The position numbers and the translations under genes were made by a program. A DNA stretch of 64,000 nt. Origin: Arabidopsis thaliana. Its lineage: Eukaryota > Streptophyta > Magnoliopsida > Brassicales > Brassicaceae. Below, piece after piece: positions 9,364 to 22,763 of this stretch. Each line of letters opens with the position of its first letter. The stretch's first letter is position 1. The notes beneath the pieces were generated by a model, which was given only the letters and a program-made list of their open reading frames with translations, was not told the origin of the DNA and did not search any database. The DNA lies in NCBI RefSeq assembly GCF_000001735.4, contig NC_003071.7, forward strand, positions 9,851,151 through 9,915,150, read 5' to 3'.

Positions 9364-11319
9364 TATGTATAGTTAATGTTTGCATGCTCATCAAAATGCA
9401 TTGTGAAAAGAGGTGAACATGCCCGTGTAGTTTGTTATCTTTACCAATTCATCAGAATTCTAAACAACGCAAACTTTTATATAGGTTCACTATATTAAAC
9501 AACAAGTAGAAATCAAAGATAAAAATTAAAAAGTCAAGGATAGATAATCTTTACTTGATTTCCATAAAAAAGTATGCATTTCTATGTACCAAACAGTATT
9601 TTTTTCTTTTGAATATAATTTTGCATTAAATTCAAAAAAACAAATTCTAAAAGATTATTACGTGTTTATCATCTCATTTTAAAGAAGTCTGCTCATTTTA
9701 TTTGTTGATGTTTCCGGGTTATTTTTTTTTGGAAAATGATAACAACATAATTTTTTCTCTCGAAATATTTAGTTGACATAGTTGTTCGTATTTTTTTCTC
9801 TATTTTTACGGACCATTTTGAGTATTTTTTTTTTTGAATAAATACATGTATATGTAATGGGCTTTATTTAGAATGAATGGCAGACGACCAAAAGAAAAAC
9901 AGATGGCACAACTTTCAAAGAGCAATCTACATTTCCCAGGCTGCGCGAAGATATTATCCTATCTTATGTTTCACTTTTCAGCGCAGAAGAAATATGAATC
10001 TCTAAAAACGTAAAACTCCATTTACTAAAAAACAAGAACACTTTTGGAAGTATGAAAAAACATATACGCTTGCTTGAAGAAGCAAATAAATTTGATATTT
10101 ATCCGTGAAGATGTATGTACGATGTATATGGAGTATAATGGACATAGGAAACATCACATTGTCGAATCATCCGTGAAGATGTATATACATCAATTCAGAC
10201 TCAGTTTAACTTTAAAATAATTTGACAAAAAACATAACATGATATGTGTAACCATGTATGTAGAATTAGATTATATAGAAACTTCGTCTGAGGTTCGCTT
10301 TGTGTTTCAAAAATCGGAATCAAAAGCTATGAAAAAGCATGTATCCACGCACGAACCAAAACATGTTTAATATGGCCCCTCTGAAAAACACTTTTTAATT
10401 TTGAAAAAACAATAACAGGCTTTTAAAATATTGTGGCCTAAACATATTAGAATTGACAAAATATTTGGCCCCCAGAAACACTTAAAAATATAGTGGCCCT
10501 AAACCCATAGCCCGTGGTAAATTTACTGTTGATATTATGGATGATTGGTAATTGGGGATTTTAACTCGCTTGTCATATACAAGTACTTTTAAAAAAAACT
10601 ACTTTAGAAATATCTCATTAATTTCAATTACACAGAGTCTCTGATCCAGCTACTTTACCAGTAGGTCTCTCAAAATCTATCAGGAAAGGAAGCAGCAAGC
10701 AAGACCATCAATCTCAACATTCAGGATCTGCCTCTTGATATTATCCAAATCAGAGACTTGTCACATATGATCGAGTCATGATTCTGATAGGCACTTGTTT
10801 TTTGTTTTCCTTTTTTTGTTGATTAAAATTAAAATGAATTCGATGTGTTTAAAGCTTTGTCCTAAAAACATTCATGAGCTCTATTACGAGACATTCAACC
10901 TCTCGAAGACATTATTCATGAGATGTTTTTTCTACTCTATGCCTAATGGAAATTCTATAATTATCAGTTGCTGAAAAAAATGCAGACTATGCAAATTCGC
11001 TAAGATTAACGTATCTTTTATATCCACGTAACATATATTGAACAGAGAGATAATCAAGATCGATTGTACATGGAATAATAGTAGAGCTTGTTATGAACAA
11101 TTAATTGTCTAAACCGTAACAAACCAGAACTTTACAAGTAAACCACAACAAACCGAAATTCATAATCTCATATAGCAATTGACCGGCTCGGACGTTAAAT
11201 TAGGCCATATTTCTTTTTCTTAACCGACTATAATCGAAAATATATAGCTAGCTAGGGTTTCTCTAGGTCTTAATACATAAGTTTTCAACAAATCTATTTC
11301 TTCGTTCGATCGCAAAATC
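9364..11319. other. Intergenic, degenerate repeats only
   Basis: No gene seen. Around 10370-10515 a degenerate motif with GGCCC and AAACAC...TTTAAAAATAT.GTGGCC recurs three times, probably old transposon debris. The phrase ATCCGTGAAGATGTAT recurs near 10103 and 10169. Confidence 0.5.
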
Positions 11320-12594
11320 ATGAATTCATCATCTCCCATATCGATTGATCTCATCGCTGAGATATTGTCGAGAGTGCCTTCAAAGTCAGTCGCCAGGTTT
11401 CGTTGTGTGTCGAAGCCATGGGCATCAATGATACGTCGTCCATATTTCACGGAGTTGTTCTTGACCAGGTCATCGCCTAAGCCGTGCATCTTATTCGCCA
11501 CGGTAGCAGACGGTGTGTGGAGCTTCTTCTCGTTGCCTCAGTATCCATATGAAAAGTCCTCGTCGGCTTCTGTAGCAGCATCAGCCAAATTTCATGTGAA
11601 GTTCCCTCCAAACAATATGCGCATCGGTCATAATAGTGATCGACGATATTTTTCATATGGTTACACCTCTGGTTTGATCTATTTATATGGTGATTCGTCC
11701 GACGATAGATCTGTGATATGTAACCCCTACACAGGAGAGTATGCAATCTTACCTTATTTGCAACGTTACAGAAAGACGTATAGCTTTTTGGTGTTTGAAC
11801 CGATTGAGAAGCAATTCAAGATATTGTTCATGGCTTATCTATCTGGTGATCGTGATCATAAAATCCTTACAGTAGGAACTGGAAATATGAAGTGGAGAAC
11901 CATAAGATGTTCCTTGAGATATGAAATTGTGAGTGAAGGGGTATCCATTAATGGGGTATTGTATTACTTAGGCGAAACGTCCGCTTGGGATAATAAAGAT
12001 TATGATTTAAAGTATGATTATGCGATAGTTTGCTTTGATATTAGGTCTGAAAAATTCATTTTTTTTGAGATAGAAAGGTTTTGTAGATTGATAAACTATA
12101 AGGGTAAATTAGCGGTAATTTATTTCGAGGATGATGTCAACTATCAATCGTGTCTTTATCGTAAGAAGAATTATGTAGAACCTGATGCCATTAATAAGTT
12201 GAATGTGTGGGTTCTAGAGGATGTAGAGAAACAGGAATGGTAGAAATATGCCTACACTTGGACCGATGATATATTCTTTCGTCGTCGTGAGGTTTCCGTT
12301 GCTCCAACGACTGCTGCTTGGGGTGACATAGTCTTTTCGATGTGTGAGTATACTCCTGGACAACCATTTTATGTTTTCTACTTCAATCCCGAAAAGAGCA
12401 CTCTCCAACGTGTTGAAATCCAAGGTTTTGGTGAAGGCGTTTGTAGCGTTTACACCTTTGTAGACGACGTAGAAGATCTTAATGTTAAGGATTTAAAAAT
12501 ACTCAAGCCATCCAATGCTCCATTTGAGAAGACAGAAGATTCAGAATATGAAGAAGAATATGAAGAAGAAGATGGAGACGATGGTTGGTCTTAG
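11320..12594 (+). pseudogene. F-box protein gene interrupted by an in-frame TAG
   Basis: The open frame from 11320 encodes 307 residues ending at the TAG at 12241-12243. It begins with an F-box (about residues 7-50: IAEILSRVPSKSVARFRCVS, then KPWASMI), followed by an F-box-associated C-terminal region. F-box proteins are substrate receptors of SCF ubiquitin ligases. Immediately after the TAG, the same frame runs open for another 116 codons (to 12594). It continues the family-like sequence (CEYTPGQPFYVFYFNP, then an acidic Glu/Asp tail). The likely ancestral protein was about 424 residues, so the TAG looks like a recent nonsense mutation. A truncated but expressed protein of 307 residues is possible and is probably how the locus (At2g23160) is annotated. 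Confidence 0.75.
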
Positions 12595-12974
12595 GTGAAA
12601 GCAATGTGCATGTCTTTATTTCTGCGTTTAATTCTTTTGGTCAACATTAGATATCTATTCGTTTATGCTCTTTTCGTTTTGAATATTTTAATAAAGTAAG
12701 TTTTATTTCAAATCAAGTGTTCGTCATTAACATCGACGCTTAGTACATTTGCTTCGTTTCCAATTGGTGAGGATTCGTTTATCTTCGGTTTGAATCAAAG
12801 ATCGTGTACAACTTTGTTTCCTGTTTTTATGTTTTTCGGCTAAATAACTTAAATTGTTTATTAATTAGAAATCAGACAAAGGAGGGACAGAGTGGAAAAA
12901 ACATTGATGGGGTAAACATCCGTACACCGAACTTATTGTACGACTCACAAATCCTAACACAAACCAAAATCTTC
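12595..12974. other. Shared 3' flank of the F-box and GH3.3 genes
   Basis: Convergent 3' ends. A short 63-codon plus-strand frame here is not convincing. Confidence 0.5.
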
Positions 12975-15352
12975 TCAACGACGACGTTCTGGTGACCAAT
13001 GTGGCAAAGCTGGGCTGAAGTGTGTAGATACAACCCTTGAGTCAAGAAGCTCCATTATTGGCGTGAAACTCACACACCTCGGCACCTTGTACTGATTGAT
13101 CGATGCGCCTCTGGAGATGGCATAGTCCATGAGCTCCTCGAACGTTCCATTCTTCACAACACGTATCTCGAGTGGTCCTATCGACTTATCCGCAACCCGA
13201 CTTTGTCTATACACAGAGTTCAACGACTCCTCCATTTCCAAGCAGCACCGAGCCATGACTTCGTCATTTGGAGGATTGGTTTGATCCTTCACTAGAAGCT
13301 CCCAGTAAATGACATAATGGCCAGGTATAGTCTTCGTCTCTGCATAGCTCGTGTACTCGATAACACGAGTTCCTTGCTCTCCAAGTAAGAGCGATGCGTT
13401 CTCAACCGCGCTTTGGAGCTCAGCTTCATCGGTTTTATCCGACTCAATGCTAAGCAAAACGTTCTTCCTCCGCACAAACTTGAACTGTGGAGCGGAATTG
13501 TAGAATCCAGTCACCTGAAGAATATCACCAACTCTATAACGGTTAAGCCCAGCATAGGTTGTGATCACAAGCTCGTACTCTTTCCCGACCTCGACATCAG
13601 CTAGCTCCACAAGTTCGGATTTTTCGGTTGGGACTTCATGATGAGGGAGAAACTCGAAGTATGCCATGTTTGGCATAATGGTATAAGAAACCTCAGAAGG
13701 TTTACACATTGGTTTCAAGTTGATCCCAAAGTAACTCTCGGACGATGCATACATCGTGCAAGCCATCGGTAACCCGCCGCTATAGTACTCAAGCATCGGG
13801 ATATACTGAGCCATGGCTCCAGTAACGATGACGTCAAGGTACTTAGTGTTAGGCCAAATCTTAGTAATAATACCTTCCCAACTATTGTCTTGACCACATA
13901 CCGAAGTTATGAAATCAGCCAGTTCTTGGTCCGGTTTGGTCAAGATCTTGGACATGCTCTCTTTAATGGCCGGGTCAGAGATTCTTGAACTTAAGGTACC
14001 GGTGGAGATATCGTCGGCGAGTTCTTTCCAATTGGTTTGAAGGAATCCAATGGCACGGAGGAGACCAGAAGCGAAGACGGCGCCGAGACGGAGGACTTCG
14101 TGACGCATAAGGAGACCACAAAGCATCTGCGTGTACATGCTTTGGGATGAGTCTGGACAAAGGATGGCTTCGTTAGGGCTCGTGTACACGTTGTACGGAT
14201 CGTTAGGACGTCTCTTGAATTGTTCGCTTTTGTAATAACTCGTGAGCACCGGACGTGCTGGTAATCCACCGGGAGTCTTCGATTCCGTCTTCACGAACAA
14301 AAAATATAGAGCCTTGCCTTTGTCTAATCCGGGCACGTAGCTGTAACAAGAAAAGAAAAAACTATTAGTTATTGTAAGATCATCTTTTTAATTATTTAGG
14401 TAATTAATCCAAGGCTAGCTATCAAAAAAGAAAAAAAAAATGTTACGTTATTGCGATAGTGAAATAACATTTTAAAGGATGTACGTAATTGACAAAAAAA
14501 ATCTGACAAAATATGAACTAAAGCAAAACACATGTTAATTAGATCTTTTGAAATTAAGTAAATATATATGATTTGGTTTATATTTTAGTGTTAATTTTTT
14601 AAATTTCAAGAATTAGGGTTTAAGGTTTCTGATTTATGGTTTAAACCTCAGCATTTAGTCTTCACGTTTTAAATTTAGAATGTAGAGTCCAAAGTTCAGA
14701 TTTAAAATATTTTTGCTAAAATTTTAATATAAATTAGATTAATTCATAATTTTTCCAATTTTAACGTATTAATCTTGGCACGTAGATATTACTACAAAAT
14801 AGAAGTTAATTGCAAATTAAATAACTGTAACTTACAGATTCATCACAGGCATGAGAAGACTGTATAAAAGCTGACGTCGGTCCATGTCTTCATCAATGGT
14901 TGGCATCAACTTCCTTTCACCAGCTGATGTCCCAGAGCTGGATACAAAACAAGATTAATCCACAATTATAGATGATTAACTCTGTCTAAGAGTCTAAGAT
15001 AACATAATATACATTTTGGGTTAAGTATATACCTTGTGAGGAACTCTGTGATGGGGTAAGAAGACAAGATCATTGACCGGTCACCATTGGCAATACGTTG
15101 AATCTCCGGTTTAAGATCATCGTAGATAACCACCGGAACTTTGGTCTTAAATGTTTTACGGTCAGTGAATCCCTTGAGACCAAACCGTTTCAGGTACTCA
15201 GTGTCCGAGTTACGACTAAGTATCTCTCTAATCACTTTCTTCTGAACGAAATCGACGTTACGTGTCATCTCCTCAATGAACCTTAGAGCCTTCACGTCCT
15301 TAGTGGACGGTGAGTGCATCATCGGAGATCGCAGAGCTGAATCAACGGTCAT
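12975..15352 (-). CDS. GH3.3: GH3.3, auxin (IAA)-amido synthetase
   Basis: Three exons (15352-15033, 14937-14836, 14340-12975) join in frame to give 595 residues, the size of group II GH3 enzymes. GH3 proteins are acyl-adenylate-forming enzymes that activate indole-3-acetic acid with ATP and transfer it to amino acids such as aspartate, lowering free auxin in the cytosol. The first ATP-binding motif ([10 protein letters not shown]) spans the exon 1-exon 2 junction, and exon 3 holds [20 protein letters not shown], the conserved region around the adenylate site. The promoter contains AuxRE-like elements (see 15523-15599), fitting the strong auxin induction known for this gene. Intron 2 is 495 bp and AT-rich. 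It corresponds to At2g23170. Confidence 0.96.
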
Positions 15353-15436
15353 GATTAAAATGGTATTTGTAAGTGATAATATTAGACTTTGTGTTTGATG
15401 ATGAGGAGATATTGAAACTCGACGAGTATGGGGTTG

Positions 15437-15444
15437 TATTTATA
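15437..15444 (-). promoter_or_regulatory. TATA box of GH3.3
   Basis: TATAAATA on the minus strand, about 85 bp upstream of the ATG at 15352. Confidence 0.65.
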
Positions 15445-15522
15445 GTGGCAAGAAGGAGAAAACCAACGTCAGCCAAATTCCACGTCGACATAAAAGTGGG
15501 CTCGGTTTGTTATCGTTAGACC

Positions 15523-15599
15523 GAGACAGGGGACAAGAGGGACCGCGGTCACGTAATCTTTGGCTAGTTTTGGGCAGACATGTGGGACTGATATGTCTG
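15523..15599 (-). promoter_or_regulatory. Auxin-response elements of GH3.3 (AuxRE and everted pair)
   Basis: GAGACA at 15523-15528 is the complement of the classic TGTCTC element. CAGACA (15575-15580) and TGTCTG (15594-15599) form an everted pair separated by exactly 13 bp, one of the spacings reported for ARF dimer binding. ACGT cores of bZIP type lie close by (near 15481, 15551 and 15603), the composite arrangement known from GH3 promoters. Confidence 0.6.
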
Positions 15600-16790
15600 C
15601 GCCACGTTGGCATGTTACTTTGATTGGGCAATTTATTGTCATGACCGTAGCAGCTAGGCGTCAGCCCGTACGTACCACGCGGTTCCCTTTTATTTGGCTT
15701 GTGACTCTGCCTGTCACCGATAGCGACGGTCAATACTCAATACTAAAAGCTTTTTTTCTTTTGATTCCTTTTTAATCAGTGGTAATGACATTTTCAATTT
15801 GACTTATCAGAATTAAGAAGACTTGGTTAGTTGAATTAGAGTATGTGTGTGAAGGGATCATGTTGTTGTTCCCGGAGCCTAAGTAATTCTTTCCATGCAT
15901 TGACATTAGTTCATTGGATGTAATAACATAAAAATAAATTTTCAATTTAAATTTGTAATTATTAATAAAAGTATGTGTTTTTTTCTCTCATAATCCGGAA
16001 TTCTGTATATAAAATAAAGACTAATCATGAAACATGTGAGAGGCCAAAATGTTCTAGTGATTTAAAACGTCCACAATGATCAATTATTATTGAAATTGCA
16101 ATAGAAAAACTCGAACATGTTTGGAATATTCCACATCTGAAGTTGATATTAAACCTAGAAAACATTTAAAATATGTGTCGTTCATTTCTTTTTAGTTAAT
16201 TTTGAGTAATAAATTCATGACTATAGCACAAATTTGATCCAAATAGAATTGTCCCAATAGAGTGTTGTAGTTTTAGAATGAGGTTATGTTCGAGATAAAT
16301 AGGAAAAGTAATCTCAAAAGGGTATGTTAGGATTCTGAAATCACAAACTGATTTAATGGGACCTAAATATTAAAAATATATAGAAAAGACACACATATCA
16401 ATCCACCATGATCTTCCAATCCCATAATAAATATTTCGACGACTACAAAAATAACCACAAGTTGGTTAAAACTATATATACTTATACAATTACAGCTTAA
16501 TCTTTTTAAGAGCAAAGCTTCCATAAAATTTTAGATGCTCCATCACTCCGGGTCATGCATATTTATCTTTCCGAAGGATCATGGGACGTTAGCCTAACAA
16601 CCAAACCAAAGCAATAGTATACAATTAGCAACTTTGAGATTCTGCGTATATGTTTATAAAATCATTTTCGAAAACATTTTTATGCATTTCATAATTTAAA
16701 TGTATGGAATAATTAAGATTCATATGTATGATTCACATTTTCTTTAGGCACCATGTATGATGTATGATTCACATATATATCGCATAATAA

Positions 16791-16870
16791 TGCAGGGGGT
16801 AAGACGTTTGTCCTATGAATTGAAAGGTCGTGGTACGACTACTAGTGGGTACTCCTATTTATTGATAACT
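16791..16870 (+). mobile_element. Possible degenerate tRNA-derived SINE fragment
   Basis: GGGGGTAAGACGTTTGTCC followed about 20 bp later by GGTCGTGGTACGACTACTAG resembles the A-box and B-box region of plant SINEs; the B-box-like part differs from GGTTCGANTC by one or two bases. No clear A tail or target duplication was found. Confidence 0.3.
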
Positions 16871-19800
16871 AAAACTAATTCTTGATTTGGAAGAACTAAC
16901 TCTAAAGCAATTAAAGGCATGCATGGGACATTTCGTTTTGCTCGATCGTGCCTGTACCCACTCCAACTTGACAGTACTATTTAATTCTAGGGTTTTTGCT
17001 TTTTGTTTTTTTTCTTCTGAAAGAGCAAGAGGTTCAATTTTTAATGTATATTATGTATTAAAATTATATTTTATTTAAATTGGTAAATAGGAAAAACAAT
17101 AAATATATTGAAAGAAATAGAAAATTATTAGGTTGCTTTAAAGTTTATGAAAATTTAAAATATTCAGCACATAGCAATTTAAAAATATTTGAGGACGATT
17201 ATAGAAGGAATTAACGCGCAAAGTGATGAAGGCAGAAAAAAGGAAAATCCAAGCCAACTGATAATGTAGCTCTTATACATTTTTTTTGGCGATGTGTTAA
17301 AGAGATTGGTCTTACGATACCAGTAATAAATAATAAGATATAAAAATTAATACGGTGGTATCTTGGTAAGAAAAATCAATAATATACATCACATAGATGA
17401 AAATATGAAAAGCATATACATTTGTATCCTTTTGCTTTATATACAAAAAAATCAGAATTATGATATTAATATTATTCAAATATTATATTATTTGATATCT
17501 TGGAGGTATCCGAAGATAATATTCAGTCATGGCGATCAGTTGACATGTAAGCCTTAAAATAAAGACTAAATAAGATTACTGGTATACATAATACTAATAG
17601 AAAAAGAGAATATACGACCTAAAACAATAATTATTGAATATGTAATTGATAAAAAGACGGTATGCATATGAATATGACCTAATGAGAGAAAGAAAACAAA
17701 TTGAGGAAGTGACTGGTCGCACGGGTCATGCCTTATCTTTGATTAGACATTTAGGGGAACACTTGGACCATTTCAACAATTTTCTAGTATGTCCATATCA
17801 CTATTCTTTCTTCTTCTTTTTAATAATTAAATACCACTATTCCTTAGTATTGCATACGTTAATTGAAATAGTTATTTCCTCCCACTTGTCTGTTATTTTA
17901 CTTGAATAGGTTAGAAATTCGTTACTAATTTTCTTGGTCTAAATAATACAGTATATTATCTTTGTCTAATTGAGCTCATTACTCGATGTTAAATGGTATT
18001 ATGTAAAACTAAAACCAAATTATCTATAAAAGTTTTTTTGTTTTGTTGATTAGAAGAAACTATTTCAAAATTCAAAGACGAAGCTGCGTTCGGAGAGATA
18101 TATTTTACGAGTTGTGAATCAACTTTCAATATCAAGCATGGAAAAGGCATGGCCACTAATTATTGCAAAAATAAAAGAAAAGAAAGAATGGCCACTATAA
18201 TCCGACAGATATTTTCTTTAGAATCTTAAGCAATTCAAGTATGTTCCATAACTTTTTAATAAATAGTACAAAATTAACTCCATTGCTGTTTTGATTACAT
18301 TCATAGGGAAATGATGAATGGTTCAAGGTTTGCGTTAATTCGGTCGAAGATTTTGAGAGAGAATTTGGATACGTAGAATTATGTTTTCTTTATATTGATT
18401 CAAAATGCTAAAACAATATATATACCATTTCATACCCAAGTTAACCGAATGTTTAACCCAAAAATTGTTTTCTAGATAAACAATAATTCTATAGCTGTAT
18501 ATTATTATTATTATTATTATTTATTTTTTCTCAACCATGCGATTAAATAACATTAAGAAATCTTGACTAAGTGCCTGCTAGTTTGGAGGAGAGTATTATA
18601 CAATTAACATCCGCAATTGTTATTTGATTATAATATTTAAATATCAAGAAATTAAAGAAAGATAAAAGAGCATTATTTTCTTTATATACTTCAAAAGTTC
18701 AAAGTGATGTTTCTTCTAAATAATTCGAAGATTGGATGTTGTAATTATCTTTTTGTCATTAACATTATTATTATTAGTAGTTAGTAGACAGGTGCACGTT
18801 TAATGTTTGTTGACTTGTTGTCAATAATAGTCTTTAAGACCACTGTTGATATCTCCATGCGCAAGACAACGTAAATTAATTATCTTAAATCTGTCAATTT
18901 GAAATAAAGAAAATATTTTAGAACTCCCTTATTTTATTTTGGTGCAAAAATATTGTAGAACTCCCTTATTAACATTCCTTTTAAATGTATTTGAATGAAA
19001 TTCATCCTTTCAAGTTTTTTTTTTTTTTTTGCACCAAGCTCCTTTAAAGTTGTTAAAATGTTTTAGTTCTTACACAATTTTTCGTTTTAAGTTAAAAATT
19101 ACATGCTCTATTGTTTCCGGAAATTTTAGGAAAACAACGAACGATAGAATTTTTGTGAAAGATTCCGTATAAAAGATCGTGAAACATACATTTCGACATC
19201 TTACTAAATTTAAAGATAGACCTCCGTCCTAGTCTATAGACATGTACATCTTTATTTACAAAAGAAACAATTAGTCCTAGTTATTGATATTCCTAAGTAT
19301 CTATTTTATCATCGGTCCTACAAACACACAGAAATATATACACACTTTGCATTGATTTGCCACTAAGAATTTCCAAATTGAGGATAATTTTAATTAAAAT
19401 AATTAGGATTTTCGGGAATCTTTAAAATTGAAGATTAATCTTATTTAGCTTGGCATACGCAGAAAAAAGACTAAGCATTGTAATAGAAAAGACAAAGCAT
19501 GATGACTTTATAGGCAAACACTGTCTTTGTTCTTTCTTTACCTTTGTCTTTCCATTACCGTTCTCCTTTTTATTTGGATGTGAACTTTGACGTGTGCTTG
19601 TGCTTTTATTTTCGACGACATGTGAGCTTGTGTTAGATAAATAAAATCTTTGATGTGATATATTTTAGATAACCGGGAATTTAACAAATAATTCGAAAGT
19701 AATCATCGGGGTTTTTGATATAACCGAACACAATTTTCGTTTAATTCGTATACATGACTAAGCATTATCAATGTCACAACAAACAAACTAGAACCCTTAA

Positions 19801-22687
19801 TATTTTTTGTTTTTTTGTTAAGTCGAACTCTAATTATAGAGAACCGTAAATCACTAACCAATGGACTACAAAAAATTCTCTGACGTTTATGTGTACTTTT
19901 GTCAATGTTAACCAAAAAACCAAAATTGTGGGACAAAAATATACTTCAGTACTGTTTTTATTTAAATTGTTATATATATATAATCTGGCATTGCATTGAT
20001 AAACCAATAATTTATTGTATGTTCGTATTCACGAAAAAGATACTTTAATATGTGTCTATTTTAACGAAAAGAAACTTTTATGAGGGTTTGTATTAATAAA
20101 CAAAAACATAGATCGTGTGTAAAAACATCTTTGTATAATGTGTCTGTTTCCTCTTTTTCGTTTTCTTTTTCTTTTTATGGAGGTGGCCAAATTATCCATC
20201 AGCCACTAGTCAAGTTGGCTATGTATAAACGAAAAAGAAAACATGTCGTGTACGTATATTAGCATGGAATGAATTATTTGATTTTAATTTTCCTTTTTAA
20301 ACTGTTAAAATAAATTGGAATAATAAACAGTAGAGATTAAACACCCATTACTGTTCTTAAGACAATTCTATTAAATAAATAATGTTTTAAGGCTTTGATC
20401 TGCCAAAGTTTTAACACAATGATTCGGAATCGGTAACTCAATGTTTTCGATGTCTAAACGTTAGATTAGTTGGTTAGATATTTGAGCAATTTTGAAAACA
20501 TAACTTGCAACATACTAAAATGTTACAAATTATAACTCAAAAAAATTGTCTGACAATAACTAGATTTTGCTATCCCTTATATTACTCGAACTTCCTTAAA
20601 AATATTTTACCCATTTCTTCTACAACATATGTGGATTTAGTGATTGATTTGTTTTCTATACAAAATTTGTATGCTCTTTATTCGGTTTGATTATCGCTTT
20701 GTCCAATAGAACAAAATCAGTTGGCTACAACAACTTGAAGATGTGATTTATTTCTCTACATAATTTACTAAAAACAGTAGAGATTCTCATTTAAACGAGG
20801 ACCACGACATGCTTGTTCGTCTTATTATACGTATCCCTAACTTTACACAGTAGCATTTCGCAAATACGTATACGAAACCACTTTCAGATAAGGTTGGCTC
20901 AAGTCTGTGTATTGATTAATAATTCTTGTCTATCCACGAAAAGTCCTAACATTGAAAAGCATGGTGGTAGGTTTAATCTAATCGTTTAAAAATTTAATTT
21001 AATCCGTATTATTTAATACGAGGGGACATATTTCAATCCGTCCGTGACATGGAATCTATATTCAAAATTCAATCTATGATTAAATGACGAATACTTATAG
21101 ATTTCATTTGAAAAATTATAGTTTACAAACGACGATCCGTAGCATTATTTTTGTTGGTGCTTTATTTTTTCTCTTTTTATTTTTTCAGCAAGTGATGTTT
21201 GGCTATTACATTTCGTATTTTTCATTCAAATAAAGTTTTTGTATTGCATGCAAAATATGATAAACTACCATGTGCAGAAGAAAAATGGGATTCATTCACT
21301 CAAACATTAAAACAAAATTAGTAAACTTTGAAAAAAAAATGCTTTTTTTGGTAAACCAACATCAAACTGACTAAGATTTTTGGTTTATTAATTTAAGCTA
21401 ATGTTGTGGTTATGTACCTATTTCTGTATTTCATTGTAATTCGGCGTATGTGTAGGGTTATTAAATGTAGATTAAAAAACCACCATCTTTTTTTTGTTGA
21501 TAAAATTAGTATTATGAGCTAAATCGAAATAAAGTTAAAAAAAGATGAAATCGAAATATTTGAAATTACTGTGTATGTATACGATATATATAACAAGTAG
21601 TACAATAATAAAAGTTGAATGAGTTCGGTGAATGTTAGGGCTGAATTTGGCTGGAGCAGTATAAAACATTTTTGTTCAGTCGTTTTCGTTGTCGGGAGGA
21701 AATGACCCAAAAACAATGATGTGTCTCTACTATTTATCAGAGACGTCTTAGTTCAATGCTCAATTATTTTTTGGTCACTTCTTATTCTACACGTGTGTTT
21801 ATGTTTTACACATGTGTGTTTAATGTACTCATTCTTCTGACTTCTGATCAGTTTCAACAATTCAACTCCCAGTGAGAGTAATATTTGATCTATAATTTTG
21901 TGTATTTTGATTTCAGAGTATTTTTAAGTATTAGAAAAACTAGCAAATTTTATATCTTCATCGAGTTTATTGTAATCACCATTCAACATTTATGAGCGAA
22001 TCGTTTCAATCTAACAATACTTATTCAGCCCGATCCGTTTCGTTTTTCTTTTTCTTTTTGGTGATTAAAGGAAACAGTAACTAACGATCCATTTGTTATG
22101 TGTTGATTCTGTCACCATTTAGGTTCTAACTATTGCAATACAATATAGACGAGACATAAAAACAAAAGATAGAGGGATAACTATTTTTAAGTGAAGTTCA
22201 TCGAAACGTCACATGGCTATGGTTGGAAAGGGGACACAGAGTCGTAGCTTTAGCTTTGAATTCAAAAACGCAATTAGTATGTTCCTTCTTCTTGCATGAT
22301 GCCTATCACTTTTTCTTTCACTTCTTTATTCTCTATTCTAGGTTTTGTCTCTATCTTTTTGTTTTTCTTACTTAAAATTTTATGAAATATCTTACTTACT
22401 TGTTCCATTCTTTTTTTTTGGTCAAAGTCTTTGATCCCTATGTCTCAAGCAAATCTTTGTAGACTCTATCTTAGGTTAAAAATGAAACCAAACACATTAA
22501 AAAAAAACAAAAATAGAGGAATAAGATATATTGGTTTTCTTTATCGAAAAATATATAAGTTCTTTTTTTTTTCTCTAGTCTGAGCAAAAAGGTGATAAAA
22601 TTGAATCAAACGTCAAACAAAATGAAACGTTAAAGAAAACATGTTTTTCTTATGATAATATAAGAACAACATGAAATCTGTGAGAGA

Positions 22688-22763
22688 TGGGCCTCAACCA
22701 TGTTTTTACCTGGGCCTAAAATAGGTTAATATGACACACTGGGCTCAAGTTGAATAGGCCTGT
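22688..22763 (+). promoter_or_regulatory. Cluster of site II-like motifs (TGGGCY)
   Basis: TGGGCCT at 22688-22694 and 22711-22717, TGGGCT at 22740-22745 and AGGCCT near 22757. Such clusters mark promoters of growth-related and small nucleolar RNA genes. TATACTGTATATAG follows near 22849. No coding gene starts downstream before CYP96A1 about 1 kb away, so an unannotated RNA is possible but not shown. Confidence 0.35.

Noticed and set aside
18502..18522. ATT microsatellite considered for CRISPR-like or regulatory repeats
   Set aside because: Plain trinucleotide repeat in a eukaryotic genome; no CRISPR array, prokaryotic operon or replication origin is present in this window.
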